Positions 9,093 through 18,309 of a stretch of 64,000 bases of DNA are shown here, piece by piece. The stretch lies in the NCBI RefSeq assembly GCF_002844235.1, contig NZ_PGTS01000007.1:124001-188000 (forward strand), in the 5' to 3' direction. Origin of the DNA: Thalassospira povalilytica. Lineage in GTDB: Bacteria > Pseudomonadota > Alphaproteobacteria > Rhodospirillales > Thalassospiraceae. Numbering within the stretch: position 1 is the stretch's first letter; every line of letters begins with the position of its first letter. A program made the translations under genes and the position numbers. The notes under the pieces were generated by a model. That model saw only the letters and a list, made by a program, of their open reading frames with translations. It searched no databases and had not been told where the DNA came from.

Positions 9093-10223
9093 TCAGGCCT
9101 TTTCGTTTTCGGGGCCGGTCAGATGGGCGGTGCGCCGTGCAACCAACCGGGCAAGCGGCGCACCAAAGGCAAGGACCATGAAAAACCGGGTGGCCTGCAA
9201 CACCAGAATGAATGACAGATCGACATTGGTGCTGGCAGCAATGATTGCGACCGAGTCAAGTCCACCCGGACTTGTCGCCAGATAGGCGGTCAGCGGATCA
9301 ACATCCATGAAGATCACCAAAAGACCGGAAATCCCCGCACAAAAGCCGATCAGCATTATGATCGACAACAAGACCTTGGGAAAGGCATGGGCGGCGTGGC
9401 GCAAGACCGCCGGGGTGAATTTAAGTCCGATCACCCAGCCGATCATCGCATAGGTCAGGCCCAGAAACCATTCGGGCAACACGACATCGATATAGCCGCT
9501 GACATGCAGGATCATGGTGACAATGATCGGTATCAGAAGCGTGCCCGACGGCAGGCGCGATTTTTCCCCGACAAGGCAACAGATCGCTGCCAGCCCAAGC
9601 GTGATCGCAAAGCCCGGCACATCAAGCGGCGGGAACCATTGATGGGCCAATGCCGCGGCGGCGGCAACTTCGGGATCAACCCAGAAATTGGCAACACTCG
9701 ATGCCACGGCAACCACGATCACCACCCGGACATATTGCATGAAGGCAACAAGACGGGCATCCGCGCCAAAGGCCTCTGCCATGATGACCATCGCGGATGC
9801 CGCCCCGGGGGATGAACCCCAGATGCCCGCCGTTCCCGGCAGAACCTGTTTGACGCACAGGATCCAGCCCAGAAAGCTGCTGGCCAGAAGCGTTATGGTT
9901 GTGACCCCGATGATCAGCGGCCAGTCCTGGACAAAGGATGTCAGGATGCCGATGGTCATTGATCCGCCAATCATCACGCCGAGCACGGATTGCGCCCCGA
10001 GATAAAGGGATTTCGGCGGTGTGATGGTGGCACCATTGGTCCCCATGACAATACCGATAATCATCGGCCCGACCAAAAGCGCGGCAGGCACATGCCAGCG
10101 ATGAAGCAGCACCGAAAACACCAGCGATACCGATACCATCACCATCCACTGGACCGGCTTGGGCAATCGGCCAAGGCGTTCTTTTGATGGTATTTCGGGT
10201 GTGTGTTGCGGTTCTGATGACAC
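9093..10223 (-). CDS. AbrB-family membrane protein (ammonia monooxygenase-like family)
   Basis: This is a polytopic membrane protein of about 376 residues built from two similar halves, each with a GPMIIGIVMG/GWVIGLKF-type motif. It matches the AbrB/PF05145 family that is often mislabelled ammonia monooxygenase. Segments PGAASAMVIMAEAFGAD and SPGGLDSVAIIAASTNVD are the typical repeated signatures. The function is unknown, perhaps transport. A GTG at 10223 preceded by AAAGG at good spacing is chosen; an ATG at 10256 lacks a visible ribosome-binding site. Confidence 0.85.
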   Translation of the reverse strand: MSSEPQHTPEIPSKERLGRLPKPVQWMVMVSVSLVFSVLLHRWHVPAALLVGPMIIGIVMGTNGATITPPKSLYLGAQSVLGVMIGGSMTIGILTSFVQDWPLIIGVTTITLLASSFLGWILCVKQVLPGTAGIWGSSPGAASAMVIMAEAFGADARLVAFMQYVRVVIVVAVASSVANFWVDPEVAAAAALAHQWFPPLDVPGFAITLGLAAICCLVGEKSRLPSGTLLIPIIVTMILHVSGYIDVVLPEWFLGLTYAMIGWVIGLKFTPAVLRHAAHAFPKVLLSIIMLIGFCAGISGLLVIFMDVDPLTAYLATSPGGLDSVAIIAASTNVDLSFILVLQATRFFMVLAFGAPLARLVARRTAHLTGPENEKA

Positions 10224-10462
10224 GATGATTGCCTTTGCAAACAAAAGGATCGGCATATCGCGGGTGGCGCGATCTGACAGATATCGGCACAAGGGGCTTG
10301 CCGACCGGGTGGGGCAGGCAATTATAACCTTATAATCATTCGGGAATCGAGCTTTTGCAAAAGAGGTAATCTCTGCAACTGTAATTAGCTGCACTTAGCG
10401 TTACACATCGCAGCCCTGTGGTTCTTGATCTGGTCTGCAATTGACTGTCTGGAGATTGTCTG

Positions 10463-11095
10463 ATGACGACGTATGAGATCCCGTTTCTGTTTGACGGGGA
10501 TGAGAAGGCCGGTTTGACCATCGCGCTTGCACATGGTGCCGGGGCGCCGATGGACAGTCCGTTCATGAATGAAATGGCGGGGGCACTGGCTGCTGGCGGT
10601 TTGCGGGTGGCACGGTTTGAGTTTCCCTATATGGCCAAACGCCGGGAGGATGGCAAAAAGCGCGGACCCGATCGCGCGGCAGTTCTTTTGCCGTTTTTAG
10701 GCGAGGTCGTTCGTCAGCTTGGCGGGCCGGAAAACCTGGTACTCGGTGGTAAATCAATGGGCGGCCGCATGGCCAGCATGGTGGCAGATGATCTTGGGGT
10801 GGCGGGGCTTGTATGTCTTGGATATCCGTTCCATCCGCCGGGCAAACCCGAAAACCTTCGCACCGAGCATTTGGCCAGCCTTGTAACGCCCGCACTGATT
10901 TGTCACGGAACGCGCGATCCGTTTGGTAAACCTGACGAGATCGCCGGGTATGATTTGTCGAAGGCGATCGGGCTGCATTGGGTTGAGGACGGCGAACATG
11001 ATTTCAAGCCGCGCAAAAGTTCCGGACGGACGCAAAGCCAGAACATTATCGAGGCGGCCGGTGTGATATCGGATTTTGCCCGAAAACTGACCTGA
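10463..11095 (+). CDS. Alpha/beta hydrolase of the KANL3/Tex30 type
   Basis: The 210-residue cytoplasmic protein has an alpha/beta-hydrolase core. The oxyanion segment ALAHGAGAPMDSPFM is near residue 22, the nucleophile elbow GKSMGG is near residue 95, the acid lies in GTRDPFG, and the catalytic histidine in GEHDFKPR. These match the small KANL3/Tex30-like hydrolase family, whose substrates are unknown. It is divergent from the AbrB-family gene and followed by a strong terminator, so it is probably monocistronic. Confidence 0.82.
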   Translation: MTTYEIPFLFDGDEKAGLTIALAHGAGAPMDSPFMNEMAGALAAGGLRVARFEFPYMAKRREDGKKRGPDRAAVLLPFLGEVVRQLGGPENLVLGGKSMGGRMASMVADDLGVAGLVCLGYPFHPPGKPENLRTEHLASLVTPALICHGTRDPFGKPDEIAGYDLSKAIGLHWVEDGEHDFKPRKSSGRTQSQNIIEAAGVISDFARKLT

Positions 11096-11100
11096 TGATA

Positions 11101-11130
11101 CCGGCCCGCCATTGAGTGGCGGGCCGGTTT
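11101..11130 (+). terminator. Terminator after the alpha/beta hydrolase gene
   Basis: CCGGCCCGCC (11101-11110) pairs perfectly with GGCGGGCCGG (11118-11127) across a seven-base loop, then TTT. The stem is very stable but the T-run is short. Confidence 0.75.
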
Positions 11131-11181
11131 GGGTTGCATTGATTTGGGGCGTTCAAGTCGTGCGGTTCGGCGCAAGGGGGA

Positions 11182-11619
11182 TCAGGCCAGAATGGCCTGG
11201 GTATCATCAAGGAAGTGATGGGCATATTCCGGTGCGATTTGCCCGGTCTGGCTTGCGATATCAAGGCGCACGCCATTGGGATCAAGCAAGGCAAAATGGC
11301 GTTGTCCCCACGGTTCGTCACGGACATCCATGGCGAATTCGAACCCGGCATCGCGCAGTTCGCTGGCGGCAGTTCCCGCATCTTCGACTTCAAGACACAT
11401 CACGCTGCCTTCGCCAAGGGTGGCGGCATGGAATATGGCCGGCTGGGTTTCGTGGCCCGGTTTCATCAGGCCAAGCTGAACGGACGGAAAATCCGACCAG
11501 ACAAGCTGGCAATACCAGTCGCCATCAAACACCGGGGTAAAGCCAAGCTTTTTGTAAAAGGCACGGCTTTGGGTGAATTTGTCGGTGATGATGATGGGGT
11601 ATGAGTTGGTAACTTTCAT
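11182..11619 (-). CDS. VOC-superfamily (glyoxalase/bleomycin-resistance-like) protein
   Basis: This 145-residue single-domain protein shows two beta-alpha-beta-beta-beta units of the vicinal oxygen chelate fold. It starts NSYPIIITDKFTQSRAFYKKLGF and ends GQRHFALLDPNGVRLDIA, the latter carrying family metal-ligand positions. The substrate cannot be deduced. It is divergently transcribed from the YafY/WYL regulator, with a perfect palindrome between the two start codons, so it is the likely main target of that regulator. Confidence 0.86.
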   Translation of the reverse strand: MKVTNSYPIIITDKFTQSRAFYKKLGFTPVFDGDWYCQLVWSDFPSVQLGLMKPGHETQPAIFHAATLGEGSVMCLEVEDAGTAASELRDAGFEFAMDVRDEPWGQRHFALLDPNGVRLDIASQTGQIAPEYAHHFLDDTQAILA

Positions 11620-11678
11620 TGTCGTGCTCCTGACATTGGCGTTTGATCCTGTCCCGATTTCTCAATGGTTGCACATCC

Positions 11679-11702
11679 CTCCTGACAGGAGCCTGTCAGG
11701 AG
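11679..11702. promoter_or_regulatory. Perfect 11-bp palindrome in the VOC/YafY divergent region
   Basis: Arms CTCCTGACAGG (11679-11689) and CCTGTCAGGAG (11692-11702) are exact reverse complements around two bases. The site is about 60 bases from the VOC start codon and about 40 from the regulator start. Its position and symmetry suggest the operator of the WYL-domain regulator. A partial copy is present at 1580-1603. Confidence 0.65.
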
Positions 11703-11743
11703 CGGTATGATAATTTTCAGGGCAGGATGACGAAGGAGCGATC

Positions 11744-12448
11744 ATGAGAAGGGCCGACCGATTATTTCGCCTTGTTCAAATCTTGCGCCGCCGGAAACTG
11801 TGCCGTGCGTGTGATCTGGCCGAGGAACTCGAAGTTTCCGAACGTACAATTTACCGCGACATTCGCGACCTTGCCGCATCGGGTGTTCCGGTCGAGGGCG
11901 AGGCGGGTGTCGGCTATATCCTGCGCGATGGCTATGACCTGCCGCCCCTGATGTTTGATGCCGACGAGATCGAGGCGCTGGTGGTGGCAGCCCGCATGGT
12001 GCAAAGCTGGACCGATCCGCAGATGGCGCGCGCGGCGGGGGATGCTCTGACCAAGATCGAAGCCGTCCTGCCGGAAAAAATGCGCGGTCTGATTGGCGGG
12101 GTGCCGATTGCCGTTGCCGAAATTGCACAGGAACCGATTTCGATTTCGATGCCTGATCTGAGGCGGGCCATTCGGGAACGCAACCTGATTGATATTGATT
12201 ATACCGATGCCAAGGGCGACGAGACCAACCGTCGTGTCTGGCCGTTGGGGATGCTGTTTTTTGGCAGTACCTGGCTGTTGGCGTGCTGGTGCGAATTGCG
12301 CGAAGCATTCCGGGTGTTTCGGGCCGACCGTATCCGGGGCATGGAAATTTCAACCAGCAAATACCGCCCGGTTCCGGGGCGTTCTTTGCGCGATTACCTG
12401 ATTTCCGAAGGTGTTGAAGGCGAAATCCTTAATGGCATCGGTCGATAA
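11744..12448 (+). CDS. YafY-family transcriptional regulator (HTH plus WYL domain)
   Basis: The 234-residue protein starts with a DeoR/HTH_11-type DNA-binding domain (ADRLFRLVQILRRRKLCRACDLAEELEVSERTIYRDIRDL) over residues 4-55. It ends with a WYL ligand-sensing domain from about residue 135, where the core reads WPLGMLFFGSTWLLACWCELREAFRVFRADRI. GAAGGAG precedes the ATG. It is divergent from a VOC gene across a perfect palindrome and overlaps the next gene by 17 bases, so the TfoX-like gene is co-expressed. Confidence 0.9.
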   Translation: MRRADRLFRLVQILRRRKLCRACDLAEELEVSERTIYRDIRDLAASGVPVEGEAGVGYILRDGYDLPPLMFDADEIEALVVAARMVQSWTDPQMARAAGDALTKIEAVLPEKMRGLIGGVPIAVAEIAQEPISISMPDLRRAIRERNLIDIDYTDAKGDETNRRVWPLGMLFFGSTWLLACWCELREAFRVFRADRIRGMEISTSKYRPVPGRSLRDYLISEGVEGEILNGIGR

Positions 12449-12866
12449 CGAATTTGTTCTGACATTTGCAGAGATCCTTGCGCCTTTGGGCGCGATCCGG
12501 ATCAAACGGATGTTTGGCGGGTTTGGCCTTTATTGCGACGGGGTGTTTTTTGCCATCGTTGCCGATGATGTTGCCTATCTCAAGGGGGATGAACAAACCC
12601 GCAAGGCATATGATGAGATGGGCATGGCGCCGTTTGTTGTGCCATCAGGACGCGCGCAGACACTGTCCTATTTCGAAGTGCCCGGTGAATGGATCGAGGA
12701 TGGCGATCAACTGATGGCGTTTGCCCATATGGCACTTGGCGCGGCCCATCGTGCCCGGGCGATCAAGGATGCCAGGGGCAAAAGAGAGCGCAAAACTGCA
12801 AAGCGCAAAGCAATAGACAAGCCATCACACAAGCCAGTGGTCAAACCGGCCGGAAAAGGCGGCTAA
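12432..12866 (+). CDS. TfoX/Sxy N-terminal-domain protein
   Basis: This 144-residue protein has the TfoX N-terminal domain over about residues 5-105: IKRMFGGFGLYCDGVFFAIVADDVAYLK, then FVVPSGRAQTLSYFEVPGEWIED. A lysine-rich basic tail follows (KRERKTAKRKAIDK). TfoX/Sxy proteins act in competence regulation in gammaproteobacteria, but the stand-alone N-terminal domain has no established role in alphaproteobacteria. The start is the ATG at 12432, inside the end of the YafY gene. The basic tail could contact nucleic acid. Confidence 0.82.
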   Translation: MASVDNEFVLTFAEILAPLGAIRIKRMFGGFGLYCDGVFFAIVADDVAYLKGDEQTRKAYDEMGMAPFVVPSGRAQTLSYFEVPGEWIEDGDQLMAFAHMALGAAHRARAIKDARGKRERKTAKRKAIDKPSHKPVVKPAGKGG

Positions 12867-13032
12867 CGGGCCTGTCGGTGCGCAGTTTTTGTGGTACCGC
12901 CAAAACTGCTTAAAGTGGTAATTTTATAAATAAATACGCGCTTTTGGCGAGTTTGGCGATCAAGGTATGTTATCTAATATAAATTCTGTGTAGTATTTTG
13001 CTACGACAATGAAAGTATTAGGTTCCTGATCC

Positions 13033-14985
13033 GTGGCAGTCGGCGAGTTTGGGCAACGTGTTGCCGATATCTTCAGAATACATACAGAGAAACCGGAACT
13101 GATCCGTGCACAGGTAAGGGCCCTGTCGCGGCAGATACCGGTGCTTTACATGTTGCTGTTGGCCAATGCGGTTGCGCTGGCCTACACCCATTACGGGGTC
13201 GCACCCGACTGGCTGACGATTTACGCCATCGGCATTCTTGCGGTGGTGTGCATTATGCGCGCCATTTCATGGAGCCGGGCGGGGCTTGATGTCAGTGACA
13301 TTGCGGTCTGTATCGGGCATCTGCGCAAAATACGGGTTCTGGCGGCGGCGATCGCCGTGCTTTTCACGGCATGGGCGATCACGATGTTTGGCTATGGCGA
13401 CCCGTATCAGAAGGGGCATGTTGCCTATTTCATTTCGATCACCGTTGTTGGCTGCATCTTTTGTCTGGTCAATTTCCCGCCCGCCGCGATGCTGGTGGTG
13501 GTGATCGTTCTTGGCACCTTTGTCATGTTTTTCGGGCTGAGCGGCAATGAAGTCTATGTCGCGATTGCGGTGAATATGGCACTGGTGTCGGTGATGATCA
13601 TTCAGATCATCCGAAGTTTTTATTCCAACTTTGCCGGTTTGATCGATACCCAGCTTGATCTTGAAGATCAGCACCAGACCACCATCGAGCTGTCGCGCCA
13701 GAATGAGGCGCTTGCACTGATTGACGCATTGACCGGCCTGTCCAATCGCCGCGCCTTCTTTGCCATGCTCGAACAAACGGTCGCGCAGGCCGGTCCCAAT
13801 GACCAGTTCGCCGTTGCGATGATTGATCTGGACGGTTTCAAGCCGGTCAATGACGTGCATGGTCATCCGATCGGTGATGAGTTGCTGATCCAGGCCGGGA
13901 TGCGGTTGCGCCGTATTCTTGGGGATGAAACATTGCTGGCGCGCCTTGGCGGTGATGAATTTGGCGTCATTCTGACCAAAGGCCGCGATGCCATCGAACT
14001 GATCGAACTCGGATGTGAACTGTGCAAGGCGCTAAACCGTCCATTTGTTCTAAGCAACATCACGGTTCAGGTATCCGCATCCCTTGGTTTTGCGACATAT
14101 CCAAGTGTGGCGCGTAATTCGAACGGATTGTTCGAACGTGCGGATTTCGCGCTTTATCACGCCAAGAAAAACTGCCCCGGCGAACCGGTGCTATTTGCAG
14201 CCCATCATGAAACACTGATCCGTCATGATTCCCAGATCGAGCAGGCCCTGCGCAAGGCTGATCTTTCGCGGGAATTGTCGCTTCATTATCAGCCGGTCTT
14301 CAACATCAAGACCGGCCGGGTCAATTCGATTGAAGCCCTGGCACGCTGGGACAGCGAAACAATGGGCCGGGTTTCGCCCGCAACGTTTTTCCCGGTCGCC
14401 GAAAAGACCGGCCAGGTCAGTTTCCTGACCCGTGTGTTGTTTGAAAAGCTGCTTGAAGATATGGCGGGTTGGCCGGGGAATGTGCAGGTATCGTTCAATC
14501 TGTCAGCCCGCGATATTGTTTTGTCCGATACGGTTGAATGGTTGATCGAACAGATTACGCACAAGAATATCGATCCCGCGCGGCTGACATTCGAGGTTAC
14601 CGAAACTGCATTCCTGCGCGATTTCGCTGCGGCACGCACCAGCATCCGTTATTTGCGCCAGCATGGGGCACGTGTCGCCCTGGATGATTTCGGGATCGGC
14701 TATTCCAGTCTGCGCTATGTGCATGAGCTGGAATTTGATGCGTTGAAGGTCGATCGCAGCTTCATCACGCCGCTTGCCAATAACGAACGCAGCCGCCGTA
14801 TCGTTAAAACCGTTGTCGATATGTGTGCCAATCTTGATATCGATTGCGTGCTTGAAGGCATTGAAACCGAAAGTCAGCGCGATGCGGTCATGGCGCTTGG
14901 CGGGCGGTTGATGCAGGGTTATTTCTTTGCCCGCCCGGACCGGGAACCACGGTTGGTCGCACTTTCGGATGCGCTTCGGGCGTGA
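13033..14985 (+). CDS. Membrane-bound GGDEF-EAL cyclic-di-GMP protein
   Basis: The 650-residue protein has an N-terminal membrane region of about six helices (residues 35-205). A GGDEF domain follows with an intact GGDEF motif at 307-311. An EAL domain begins with EAL at about 434 and carries NLSARD, EVTETAF and DDFGIGYSSLRY, all intact. It could both make and degrade cyclic-di-GMP; which activity dominates cannot be read. Translation probably starts at GTG 13033, with AGG ten bases upstream. The 166 bases before it are AT-rich with no recognised motif. Confidence 0.93.
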   Translation: MAVGEFGQRVADIFRIHTEKPELIRAQVRALSRQIPVLYMLLLANAVALAYTHYGVAPDWLTIYAIGILAVVCIMRAISWSRAGLDVSDIAVCIGHLRKIRVLAAAIAVLFTAWAITMFGYGDPYQKGHVAYFISITVVGCIFCLVNFPPAAMLVVVIVLGTFVMFFGLSGNEVYVAIAVNMALVSVMIIQIIRSFYSNFAGLIDTQLDLEDQHQTTIELSRQNEALALIDALTGLSNRRAFFAMLEQTVAQAGPNDQFAVAMIDLDGFKPVNDVHGHPIGDELLIQAGMRLRRILGDETLLARLGGDEFGVILTKGRDAIELIELGCELCKALNRPFVLSNITVQVSASLGFATYPSVARNSNGLFERADFALYHAKKNCPGEPVLFAAHHETLIRHDSQIEQALRKADLSRELSLHYQPVFNIKTGRVNSIEALARWDSETMGRVSPATFFPVAEKTGQVSFLTRVLFEKLLEDMAGWPGNVQVSFNLSARDIVLSDTVEWLIEQITHKNIDPARLTFEVTETAFLRDFAAARTSIRYLRQHGARVALDDFGIGYSSLRYVHELEFDALKVDRSFITPLANNERSRRIVKTVVDMCANLDIDCVLEGIETESQRDAVMALGGRLMQGYFFARPDREPRLVALSDALRA

Positions 14986-15146
14986 ATATCCTGCCTGTGT
15001 CAGAAAAAACAACAAACGGTGTAATCGGTGCGACTCGGTTAATCTTCCCGCAACCAGATGACGTTAATCTGTTCTGAACGGGATCATTGCCATCAGGCCA
15101 AAGTGACGATGGTTCCCGGTTTTTGGCGAGAACGGGGCATCTGGCA

Positions 15147-15761
15147 ATGTCGTCTCAGACACAGATTTCGCAGACATCTGACATCGCAATCGCGGGGGAG
15201 ATTGACCTTGCCCCCGAGATCCGCACGCGTCTGCGTCAACTGATTGACAGTCTGCCAAGCCAACCGGCGCGGCTGCGCGTTTTGGGGCATGTTCTGCTTG
15301 ATCTTGGTTTGGGTGAGCTTGCGCTTAATGCGTTCGGGCGGGCGTTGCTGATTGATGATCTTGATGCCGCGACCCATCTGGGACTGACCCGGGTATATAT
15401 CCAGACCGGCCGTCGTGAGATCGGGCTTGAACATCTGGAAATCGCCATCAGTTTGCGTCCCGATGCCCGTGAGTTACGGGTATTGGCCGCCGATCTTCTC
15501 GGATGCCGGGACAAAATGCGGGCGCTGGATCAGTTGGGTAATGTTCTTGCGGCTGAGCCCGATCATGCCGGGGCGCGCAAGGGGCTTGCCAATCTGGTGC
15601 GCACGGTTATTGCCGGACGCATCGAAGCCAAAAAACGCGATATCGTCATGCGTGACCGGGCCGAACCGATGGTCGATCACAGCCAGTTTGTCTGGAGTGA
15701 CGCCGAACCGTTTGGTGATCTGGTCCATTCATCGCTTGGACGGGCGCGTTACCATTCCTGA
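15147..15761 (+). CDS. TPR-containing protein of unknown function
   Basis: This 204-residue soluble protein is built mainly of helical repeats that fit tetratricopeptide pairs between residues 30 and 145 (for example RVLGHVLLDLGLGELALNAFGRALLIDD, then AATHLGLTRVYIQTG). The tail is not TPR-like and contains MVDHSQFVWSDAEPFGDLVHSS. TPRs usually mediate protein contacts; the partner is unknown. The start chosen is an ATG preceded by GGGG rather than one 20 codons earlier. It converges on the SpoIIE-type gene with a 19-base gap. Confidence 0.62.
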   Translation: MSSQTQISQTSDIAIAGEIDLAPEIRTRLRQLIDSLPSQPARLRVLGHVLLDLGLGELALNAFGRALLIDDLDAATHLGLTRVYIQTGRREIGLEHLEIAISLRPDARELRVLAADLLGCRDKMRALDQLGNVLAAEPDHAGARKGLANLVRTVIAGRIEAKKRDIVMRDRAEPMVDHSQFVWSDAEPFGDLVHSSLGRARYHS

Positions 15762-15771
15762 TGCCCAAATG

Positions 15772-15797
15772 TCCCCTGCATCAAATGGCGCAGGGGA
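15772..15797. terminator. Hairpin between two convergent genes
   Basis: TCCCCTGC (15772-15779) and GCAGGGGA (15790-15797) form an eight-pair stem with a ten-base loop. It overlaps the stop codon of the SpoIIE-type gene. There is no clear T-run, so termination is only likely from its convergent position. Confidence 0.35.
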
Positions 15798-17844
15798 TTG
15801 GCGTTGATTGCAACGAGACAATGGTAAAGTCGTCGGCAAGCTGAGCCGGGGCGCGGTCCATGAACTGATCGGCAATCTGGGCGGCCAGATCAATTTCCGA
15901 CTTACTTTCAATAATGGTTTCACGCAGCATCGACAGCAGCTTTTCCTCGCTCAGGAACTGGCCGTCATCAAGTGTAGTTTCAATCAGCGCATCACTGTAA
16001 AGCAGCAGGAAATTGGCACCGGTAAACGGCACCTCGCGGGTTTCGTAACGTGCATTGCGCACCACGCCAAGCGGGACACCCGATCCGTCAAGATACCGTG
16101 CCTGACCGGTCAGGCTATTGCCGAGAACCGGGGATGTGCAGGCGGCACTGGCATAGGTGAACTTGCTTTCGACACGGTCGATGATCCCATAGAGCATGGT
16201 GGCATATTGCCCGATCGGCAAAAGCCCCTTGAGATGGCGGTTCAGGTTTTCAAGATATTCGCCCGGCTCCCGATCATGGAGCTGATCAGACCAGATCAGG
16301 GAATGCAGGCGGAATGTGTTCAGTGCGGCACCAAGACCATGTCCGGCGAAATCGACGATATAGACACCAAGCCGGTGTTCGTCGATCGGCATCAATCCCC
16401 ACATATCGCCGCCAAGTTCCGATGACATCTGGAAAGTCGCACTGATCCGAAGCCCGTAATCAATACCGGTACCGCGGTAGTTTTCCGGGGTGGGGTTGAG
16501 GTTTTCCTGCATGTCGCGCGCCATGGTCAGTTCAGAACGCGTGCGTTCCTGATAGGCTTGCAACTGTTTGACCAGAAGCCGGTTTTCAAGATGAATGCGT
16601 GTGCGCGCGATCAGTTCCGCCTTGTTAAGCGGCTTAAGGATAAGGTCGGTCGCGCCATCATCGAAAATCCTTGTCCGGCCTTCGTTTTCTTCAAGGGCGG
16701 TCTGGGCGATGATCGGGGTTTCGGCGTAATCCGGATTGGCGCGGATGGCCTTGCACACCCCGTAACCATCAAGTTTCGGCATGATGATATCAAGGATGAT
16801 CAGGTCGGGATTATGGATTTTGACCTGATCAAGTGCATCTTCGCCGTCCTTGGCAAAGACCAGATTGGTAAACCCGTCCGATCGCAGATAGGACGCGATG
16901 ATTTCGCGCGACAACATCGTGTCATCGGCAATCAGAATGGTTGCATTTTGCGGGTTGCGGATATCGGTATCGGGGGCCTGGTCTTTATTACCGTCCAGTT
17001 CGGATACAAAGATATCCGATGTCGTCAGAAGGTCGGCCTTGTCCTGATCAAATTGCAGCTCGATGCTGCGCCCGCTGCGCGAAAAGCTGACGGAATGGCA
17101 AAGGCTTTTGATCAGCGGCAATCCGCGGCCAAATGTTGTTTTGCGCCCGGCCACTGCGGTTGAGCAGGAATCCGATGGCGGGGTAAAGCCATTGCCCTGA
17201 TCATTGACGGTAATCACGATATGGCCGTTCTTTTTACGGCGTGCGGTCAACAGAATGACGCGTGCGCCATGCTTGCTTGACGCCAGACGGCGTTTGGTTT
17301 CTTCGCCCAGTTCGGTGAAGCTGTCCATCGACAGGTGGCCACTGGTATCGAGTTCGAGATTGCCGTGAATAAGCGAATTGGCGAAGGCTTCCTGAACCGC
17401 CATTTCAACGGTTGCCGCGATTTTTTCGGCTATCAGGCCACGATGGCGCAGGGCGGTCACGAATTTGCGCGCGACAGGTAGGTGATAGGCACTCCGCGTT
17501 GACATACAGACCGAAAGCGCATGGCTGCGCCCGCCATTTGTCGGGATCAGCGGTGCCAGATCGGCGAAATCGATTTCAGATGAACATTCAACAAACGTGT
17601 CGCAGTCCAGACGGGTCAGGCCGCCAAGCCATTCCCGTCCGACACCGGATGGCAGGAAACACACCGAAAACCGCCTGTTGTGCGAAAAGTCTTCGGGTGT
17701 TTGCCCCGTAACGCTTTTGACTGAAACACGATCCGGGGCATCCCAGAGAGCACTGCTGGCAAGGAGGGCATCAATGTCGCTTTGGGCAAGCGACTGCGCA
17801 ATGGCGACCGAATGGGCGGTGCGGCTTTCTTTGCCAGCAGTCAT
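15781..17844 (-). CDS. Partner-switching hybrid: HATPase, receiver and SpoIIE-type phosphatase
   Basis: This 687-residue cytoplasmic protein combines three modules. An RsbW-like anti-sigma kinase fold covers about residues 110-265, with an N-box in EAFANSLIHGN and a DQGNGF G1 box. A CheY-like receiver covers 302-420, with the phosphoacceptor Asp352 in LDIIMPKLDG and the Lys in LKPL. A PP2C/SpoIIE phosphatase covers about 460-680 (ELGGDMWGL, DFAGHGLGAA). Residues 18-30 (SLAQSDIDALLAS) resemble the FliM N-terminal CheY-binding peptide. It is encoded just downstream of a STAS antagonist, a likely substrate. Confidence 0.9.
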   Translation of the reverse strand: MTAGKESRTAHSVAIAQSLAQSDIDALLASSALWDAPDRVSVKSVTGQTPEDFSHNRRFSVCFLPSGVGREWLGGLTRLDCDTFVECSSEIDFADLAPLIPTNGGRSHALSVCMSTRSAYHLPVARKFVTALRHRGLIAEKIAATVEMAVQEAFANSLIHGNLELDTSGHLSMDSFTELGEETKRRLASSKHGARVILLTARRKKNGHIVITVNDQGNGFTPPSDSCSTAVAGRKTTFGRGLPLIKSLCHSVSFSRSGRSIELQFDQDKADLLTTSDIFVSELDGNKDQAPDTDIRNPQNATILIADDTMLSREIIASYLRSDGFTNLVFAKDGEDALDQVKIHNPDLIILDIIMPKLDGYGVCKAIRANPDYAETPIIAQTALEENEGRTRIFDDGATDLILKPLNKAELIARTRIHLENRLLVKQLQAYQERTRSELTMARDMQENLNPTPENYRGTGIDYGLRISATFQMSSELGGDMWGLMPIDEHRLGVYIVDFAGHGLGAALNTFRLHSLIWSDQLHDREPGEYLENLNRHLKGLLPIGQYATMLYGIIDRVESKFTYASAACTSPVLGNSLTGQARYLDGSGVPLGVVRNARYETREVPFTGANFLLLYSDALIETTLDDGQFLSEEKLLSMLRETIIESKSEIDLAAQIADQFMDRAPAQLADDFTIVSLQSTPIPCAI

Positions 17845-17847
17845 ATC

Positions 17848-18153
17848 TTAGTCTTCCAATTTGAACAAAGTATCGAAGCGGGCGACTTCAAGCATGCGTT
17901 TGACCTGTCCCTGTGCGCCGCGAATGACCACGGATGTGTTGGTCTTTTCGCCTTCGTCACGGGCAAGCAGCAGCATGCCAAGGCCTGCGGAATCGATGAA
18001 TTCCACACCGGCAACGTCGAGGACATAGGTGTCCGAGCCGTGCGGGCGGATCTCTTCGATCAGTTTGCGAAAACTGGAATGGTCACCAAATGTAAAACGA
18101 CCACTAAGTTCAACTTTTGTGGTCCCGTCGGCGGTTTCTGTCTTGTAGTTCAA
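17848..18153 (-). CDS. STAS-domain anti-sigma-factor antagonist
   Basis: This 101-residue single-domain protein has the STAS fold, with the conserved phosphorylation site Ser55 in FIDSAGLGML. Such antagonists are phosphorylated by an RsbW-like kinase and dephosphorylated by a SpoIIE-type phosphatase. Both activities seem to be encoded in the next gene, whose start lies 3 bases after this stop codon. The two form an operon on the minus strand. No sigma factor is encoded nearby, so the output may be non-transcriptional, as in some motility and biofilm partner switches. Confidence 0.9.
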   Translation of the reverse strand: MNYKTETADGTTKVELSGRFTFGDHSSFRKLIEEIRPHGSDTYVLDVAGVEFIDSAGLGMLLLARDEGEKTNTSVVIRGAQGQVKRMLEVARFDTLFKLED

Positions 18154-18309
18154 AACTGGTACTCCTGGTGGCAGGTAACGGCGTAAAAACTATGCCTTTT
18201 TTAACCTTAGTCTGATTGTGTATGCTTTAGGAAGCCACTGCAAGAATGTTAGCAGTTGTGACGAACACAGCTCTATCGGTATGTTGGGCCATAGTGGCTA
18301 TATCGGGAC

